Made by a program: the position numbers and the translations under genes | Shown here: piece after piece, positions 62,801 through 64,000 of the stretch | Position numbering within the stretch: position 1 is the stretch's first letter | Layout: every line of letters starts with the position of its first letter | Assembly: GCF_024166365.1 (NCBI RefSeq) | Contig: NC_064831.1 | Coordinates: 30,494,768 to 30,558,767, forward strand | Direction: 5' to 3' | Origin: Elephas maximus indicus | Taxonomy: Eukaryota > Chordata > Mammalia > Proboscidea > Elephantidae | Length of the DNA: 64,000 nucleotides | Notes under the pieces: model-generated | The model's database searches: none | The model's input: the letters and a program-made list of their open reading frames with translations, nothing else | What the model was told of the DNA's origin: nothing

Positions 62801-64000
62801 GTCCCCAAGTGAACTGATGGAGAGGAGCTGACATGTTCCTCAGCCAGAAAGGGAAAAGAGGACAAGATTGTTGGCTCAAGGAGTCAATAATGCATAGAAG
62901 CTACTTCTTCATTCCAGGGCCCTGCCCATTCCCTTATCTAGTCAACTCCATCTTTGGCCTATTTTCTCTGCTCCTTCGCAGCAGATTTAAAAAAACGATG
63001 GACTTCTGTTGCTGCGTGTACGTGCATGTGCACATGCGCACACAGGAGCACAGAGCATTCTTTCCTTTTAAACCCTGGCTTCCTAATTATTTCTTCTAGC
63101 AAGCAGAGGCTTCTCTATTTTCGTGTTTCTAAACTAAGAGTACTTAAAAGTGCAGTTTTTTATTCAGTTTCCGCAATATTTGACGACTTGTAACTCTGGG
63201 GTCTTGCTTTCCATTAACTTCTTATCAACTGCTAGCTTTATTTTTTTTTTTTTAAGTAACACATTTAGTGTTACCTGGGAAATACACTTCCTCTCGTAAA
63301 GTCTATCTGGAAACAGAGCGATGCTTCGGCTCTCTGGAAATCTTTGTTCCACAATGGCCATAATTTAGTTCAGAGGTCTGAGGAATGAAGGCCACCTCAA
63401 AAACACTTGCTGAAGGAAAACTGGAGGGGGAAATAAGGGTAAAGACCATAGGATGTATATTAGTTGATGACGTGATTTAACAAAAGGCGTTTTGTCCCAG
63501 ACAGCCTAGTTAACCCCAGATAGCTACCAGTCTAGTTCAGGAACTCAGTTTTTGTTTCGACGGAGACTAACATTACTGGGCTTCAGCAGAATTTCTCCAC
63601 CAGGGAAACCACACAGATGTGCTAGAGACAGGACAGGGCTGAGAGGCCAAGAGCCATGGCCCCCAAGTAGCATGTTCTCTACATGAGGTCATAATCCACA
63701 GGGATGTCTGGGAGAATGCAGCACGCACACTTTGTATTACTCAGCTCGAGCCCAGCCTATATAGCCATTGCTATCATTTCCAGGGCACATTCGCTTGCAT
63801 TGTCTTTTTTCTTAGTGAAGTTTAGCAATTTTTTGAAATGCCTGCACACCCCAAACAGAGCACAATGCACTGTGTGGAAGATGACCCCTTCACGCCCCAT
63901 TCTTACCTCTTCTCGAGCATCCCTGAAGGATGAGTTTAGAGCTCCTCCTCTCCTGGAAACGGGAGACTTGGTGGTGTCTTCTTGCTGCCCAAACAGCTCC
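30848..64000 (-). CDS. FHDC1: FHDC1, FH2 domain-containing protein 1 (11 coding exons, 5'-partial)
   Basis: Formin-family protein, also called INF1. Known for the family: the FH2 domain nucleates and elongates actin filaments, and the FHDC1 C-terminal tail binds microtubules; the protein is linked to Golgi organisation and ciliogenesis. Seen here: minus-strand exons at 63907..64000, 53489..53550, 52663..52765, 46697..46782, 46504..46604, 43830..43900, 43626..43733, 41420..41490, 39051..39168, 35096..35260 and 30848..32899. All have GT-AG borders and phases that join without a break, giving 1,009 residues and a TGA. FH2 hallmarks are [11 protein letters not shown] followed by [20 protein letters not shown]. 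The tail begins at [10 protein letters not shown] and ends LNPLWK. The human protein is about 1,143 residues, so roughly 130 N-terminal residues (the proline-rich FH1-like part and FH2 start) lie outside the window. No frameshift or premature stop was seen. Identification rests on close match to the human protein as I know it and is very secure. Confidence 0.96.
33031..33054. repeat. (GT)12 microsatellite
   Basis: Pure GT dinucleotide run in the last FHDC1 intron. A second CA-rich stretch is at about 33425..33443. Confidence 0.9.
35096..35260 (-). CDS. FHDC1: FHDC1 coding exon 10 of window
   Basis: 165 bp, 55 codons, phase 0 to 0. Acceptor ...ctgcag, reads [20 protein letters not shown] and ends [10 protein letters not shown], donor GTATGG. 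C-terminal end of the FH2 domain. Confidence 0.95.
35626..35810 (+). mobile_element. AfroSINE
   Basis: 'ggtccctgcgtagtgcattc' to 'caggtttggttttt', in the last FHDC1 intron, antisense to the gene. Confidence 0.85.
35823..36012 (-). mobile_element. AfroSINE with perfect target-site duplication
   Basis: Flanked by TATACTGACCAA at 35811..35822 and 36013..36024. Has an internal 25-bp tandem repeat (35870..35890 and 35895..35915). Head 'cgccaccagggtttcc' in reverse. Confidence 0.9.
36025..39050. other. FHDC1 intron, mostly plain sequence
   Basis: Apart from the L2-like stretch at 37535, I see only AT-rich intronic sequence with an (AAT)n-like run near 37687..37708. Confidence 0.55.
37535..37665 (+). 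mobile_element. L2 fragment
   Basis: 'tttctgctcaaaaaccttca', 'gtgatttccaagtacttaca', 'gcataaagtccaaggttttc' resemble L2 ORF2/3' sequence. Confidence 0.55.
39051..39168 (-). CDS. FHDC1: FHDC1 coding exon 9 of window
   Basis: 118 bp. AG+A gives Arg, then [20 protein letters not shown] and [19 protein letters not shown]. The donor is GTCTGT, which departs from GTRAGT. The boundary is fixed by phase and by protein continuity with FTVEKL in the next exon. FH2 C-terminal helices. Confidence 0.92.
40281..40498 (+). mobile_element. AfroSINE
   Basis: 'ggagtccctgggtggtgcaa' to 'atggttttggtttttgg'. Flanks 'tggccaac' and 'tggccaat' look like a target-site duplication. Confidence 0.87.
41420..41490 (-). 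CDS. FHDC1: FHDC1 coding exon 8 of window
   Basis: 71 bp. Acceptor ...ttctag, reads [23 protein letters not shown] plus AG, donor GTAAGC. FH2 domain. An A15T15 palindrome lies about 70 bp upstream in the intron. Confidence 0.94.
41559..41588. repeat. A15T15 perfect palindrome
   Basis: Fifteen A then fifteen T, with no loop, in the FHDC1 intron ~70 bp upstream of the exon 41420..41490 acceptor. Confidence 0.9.
42309..42497 (+). mobile_element. AfroSINE, first of a pair
   Basis: 'ggagccctggtggcacagtg' head to 'ggagtaggaatcgacttgac'. Sits directly before another copy, both within a MIR. Confidence 0.87.
42499..42703 (+). mobile_element. AfroSINE, second of a pair
   Basis: 'gagtccctctctgtgtggtg' head to 'gagttggaattaactggaca'. 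A different subtype (gtgtg head) from its neighbour. Confidence 0.85.
43050..43560 (+). mobile_element. L2 fragment
   Basis: 'cctctgctgactcccagttg', 'catgaaatccaaatggccca', 'ccatcataatctggtcccac' resemble L2. Ends ~65 bp from an FHDC1 exon at 43626. Confidence 0.6.
43626..43733 (-). CDS. FHDC1: FHDC1 coding exon 7 of window
   Basis: 108 bp, exactly 36 codons, phase 0 to 0. Reads [20 protein letters not shown] then [16 protein letters not shown], donor GTATGT. Core FH2 sequence. Because both ends are phase 0, skipping it would keep the frame but remove the core. Confidence 0.95.
43830..43900 (-). CDS. FHDC1: FHDC1 coding exon 6 of window
   Basis: 71 bp. Acceptor ...tgacag. G+AG gives Glu, then [20 protein letters not shown] and MNA, donor GTGAGT. 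Carries the conserved FH2 'GN.MN' motif. The next intron is only 96 bp. Confidence 0.95.
44158..44309 (-). mobile_element. AfroSINE
   Basis: Full-length-like: 'ccgtcgagtcgattccgact' at the tail side, 'ggattcgaactgccaac' B-box region, and 'actacaccaccagggtttcc' head, all in reverse. Confidence 0.88.
44322..44398 (-). repeat. tRNA-Gly-like sequence (SINE head or pseudogene)
   Basis: The minus strand resembles tRNA-Gly(GCC): 'tggttcagtggcagaattc', anticodon loop CTGCCAT, and T-loop 'ggttcgattcc'. The acceptor stem pairs 6 of 7. The anticodon stem has an A-C mismatch, and it abuts an AfroSINE. It is more likely a SINE head than a working tRNA. Confidence 0.6.
45826..46134 (-). mobile_element. 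tRNA-Gly-headed long SINE, second copy
   Basis: Same order as the copy at 21398..21738: head at 46134..46062 ('gggaatcaaacctgggtctc' on the plus strand), middle matching the RTE 5' region, 3' tail with 'aatgaaacgaaatgctgcct', like 'cagaacgaaacactgcccgg' in the RTE. A CA/GC-rich microsatellite adjoins it at 46150..46195. Confidence 0.75.
46504..46604 (-). CDS. FHDC1: FHDC1 coding exon 5 of window
   Basis: 101 bp. The first base C completes Asn, then [20 protein letters not shown] and [13 protein letters not shown] plus one G, donor GTAAGT. FH2 domain. Confidence 0.94.
46697..46782 (-). CDS. FHDC1: FHDC1 coding exon 4 of window
   Basis: 86 bp. Acceptor ...ttttag, reads [20 protein letters not shown] then MHCLIQVP plus AA, donor GTAAGG. 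The human protein has LYG where this copy has MHC, a small lineage difference. The next intron is only 92 bp. Confidence 0.94.
47036..47211 (-). mobile_element. AfroSINE
   Basis: Reverse copy: 'cccactgccatcgagtcaat' to 'ctgggccactagggctcc'. Confidence 0.86.
47212..49282. other. FHDC1 intron, mostly plain sequence
   Basis: AT-rich, no exon or recognisable repeat. The protein is already continuous across this intron, so no exon is missing here. Confidence 0.55.
49283..49463 (-). mobile_element. AfroSINE
   Basis: Reverse copy: 'actgccctcaagtcgattct' to 'tgcaccacccagggactct'. Confidence 0.86.
50110..50375 (+). mobile_element. MIR
   Basis: 'aagcctcagtttttcatctg', 'caaaatgaggaacatcttat', 'gttgctgtgaggattaaatg' are forward MIR core strings, ending in 'cttgataaatgttta'. 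Confidence 0.75.
50376..52294. other. FHDC1 intron, mostly plain sequence
   Basis: GC-rich near 50450..51050 and AT-rich after. No splice-compatible coding segment recognised. Confidence 0.5.
52295..52515 (-). mobile_element. MIR
   Basis: 'cattatcctcactttacagg' then 'tgaggaaaatagagtccaca' and a downstream 'gattctgactcttaacccat' match reverse MIR. Confidence 0.65.
52663..52765 (-). CDS. FHDC1: FHDC1 coding exon 3 of window
   Basis: 103 bp. The first base completes a Lys codon, then [20 protein letters not shown] continues to LPESEE, with donor GTAAGG. FH2 domain. A 35-bp minisatellite lies about 165 bp upstream in the intron, at 52931..53031. Confidence 0.94.
52931..53031. repeat. 35-bp minisatellite, ~2.9 copies, intronic
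   Basis: Starts at 52931, 52966 and 53001 with 'gggatcctgaacacc' and carries 'gagaccccttca' in each unit. The period is exactly 35 bp, with one substitution in the first copy. Confidence 0.92.
53489..53550 (-). CDS. FHDC1: FHDC1 coding exon 2 of window
   Basis: 62 bp. Acceptor ...ttccag, reads [20 protein letters not shown] plus two bases, then donor GTAAGA. Starts in phase 0 and leaves AA for the next exon (AA+G = Lys). FH2 domain. Confidence 0.94.
53680..53843 (+). mobile_element. AfroSINE
   Basis: 'tggaaaccctgatggcagac' head to 'tcggaatcaactcgacagca'. Lies ~130 bp on the 5' (gene-sense) side of the exon at 53489..53550. Confidence 0.87.
55117..55168 (-). mobile_element. AfroSINE head fragment
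   Basis: 'tttggttagcagccaagctc' and 'cactgtgccaccagggcccc', only the tRNA-like part in reverse. Confidence 0.75.
56054..56249 (-). mobile_element. AfroSINE
   Basis: 'accaccgagtcaattccgat' to 'cattacaccatcagggctcc'. Lies just 3' of the RTE end. Confidence 0.87.
56282..59800 (-). mobile_element. RTE/BovB-family LINE, nearly full length, decayed
   Basis: Afrotherian RTE non-LTR retrotransposon in an FHDC1 intron, same orientation as the gene. Reading on the minus strand: a 5' UTR-like part (about 59800..59420), an endonuclease region (pieces at 58718..59416, with [20 protein letters not shown] and [14 protein letters not shown]), a linker (58043..58396), the reverse transcriptase (57327..57923 with [14 protein letters not shown]; 56927..57448 with the catalytic YADD at 57050..57061), and a C-terminal piece (56292..56645 with [20 protein letters not shown]). 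The frame is broken between pieces, there is a T-run at about 58528..58547, and a 128-bp foreign insert at 58996..59123. It is therefore inactive despite the YADD. The 3' end carries a short TTG-rich tail near 56280. The 5' limit is uncertain. Confidence 0.9.
58996..59123 (+). repeat. 128-bp dispersed duplicate, inserted in the RTE
   Basis: Interrupts RTE endonuclease homology between 'attcacaatggcc' and 'tttcagctcactaatacc'. About 96% identical to 60925..61052. Confidence 0.85.
60925..61052 (+). repeat. 128-bp dispersed duplicate, intronic copy
   Basis: Matches 58996..59123 inside the RTE, same orientation, with 5 mismatches in 128 bp by eye and no gap. Begins 'tactgttttcagtat' and ends 'ccctttaaagt'. 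Confidence 0.85.
61815..62060. repeat. Unclassified interspersed repeat-like stretch
   Basis: 'gatgaaggtttacagaacaa', 'actagtttctcatcagttag', 'gacattgattaacaacccaa' resemble a second diverged stretch at 62560..62740 in layout (acatt-gatt / acatt-ggtt, 'gtcagcaccctccc' / 'gtcaacattctcct'). Class not recognised. Confidence 0.35.
62560..62740. repeat. Unclassified interspersed repeat-like stretch
   Basis: Diverged relative of 61815..62060 ('acattggttacattcttcac', 'attgtgtcaacattctcc'). Class not recognised. Confidence 0.3.
63907..64000 (-). CDS. FHDC1: FHDC1 coding exon 1 of window (partial)
   Basis: Reads [13 protein letters not shown] and ends SSFRDAREE, then donor GTAAGA. The 3' end is phase 0. 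The exon is cut by the window edge, with one extra base before the first full codon. This is the N-terminal part of the FH2 region. The following intron is about 10.36 kb and carries the RTE LINE. Confidence 0.93.

Noticed and set aside
63164-63361. Possible extra FHDC1 exon between 53551 and 63906
   Set aside because: The protein is continuous from ...DAREE to ITILDAK without it, and the frame here matches nothing in the family.

Overview
The window is nuclear genomic DNA from a placental mammal, almost certainly an afrotherian. An elephant- or manatee-type genome is the best fit. The evidence is a dense set of AfroSINE copies (a tRNA-like head, then a body containing the motif 'gtcgctatgagtcggaat', then a 'gggtttggtttttt' tail) and a long RTE/BovB-family LINE of the kind found in Afrotheria. 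Old mammalian repeats (L1, L2, MIR, MLT1-like LTRs) are also present. There is nothing prokaryotic, viral or CRISPR-like.

Only one protein-coding gene can be supported. It is FHDC1 (FH2 domain-containing 1, also INF1), on the minus strand. Its exons run from the right window edge (63907..64000, 5' side cut off) down to a large terminal exon that ends in a TGA at 30848..30850. I placed eleven coding exons from splice-site sequence and continuous reading phase. Together they give 3,030 complete-codon bases, or 1,009 residues plus stop. They cover the FH2 actin-nucleation domain and the whole long, Ser/Pro/Arg-rich C-terminal tail. The proline-rich N-terminus and first exon(s) lie beyond position 64000. 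The 3' UTR appears to run to about 28400, with an AATAAA on the minus strand at 28422..28427 and an AfroSINE inserted in it.

Layout: 1..28400 is intergenic DNA downstream of FHDC1. I find no exon in it. It holds AfroSINEs, MIR/L2 relics, L1 3' ends, a tandemly duplicated microsatellite/SINE block (11285..12703), a 142-bp imperfect palindrome (12848..12989), MLT1-like LTR pieces, and an L1 with a preserved 5' end (22791..27297) whose ORF2 is cut within the reverse transcriptase domain. 28400..64000 is FHDC1. Its introns carry more AfroSINEs, two tRNA-Gly-headed long SINEs or fragments, an L2 block, a 35-bp minisatellite near one exon, and a nearly complete but decayed RTE LINE (56282..~59800) in the first intron of the window.

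I did not find a new biological system. The most interesting structures are the relation between the tRNA-Gly-headed SINE and the two ends of the RTE, a 128-bp duplicated segment shared between the RTE and nearby intron sequence, the palindromic repeat, and small features close to FHDC1 splice sites. Family names for repeats come from recognition by eye, not from a database search.
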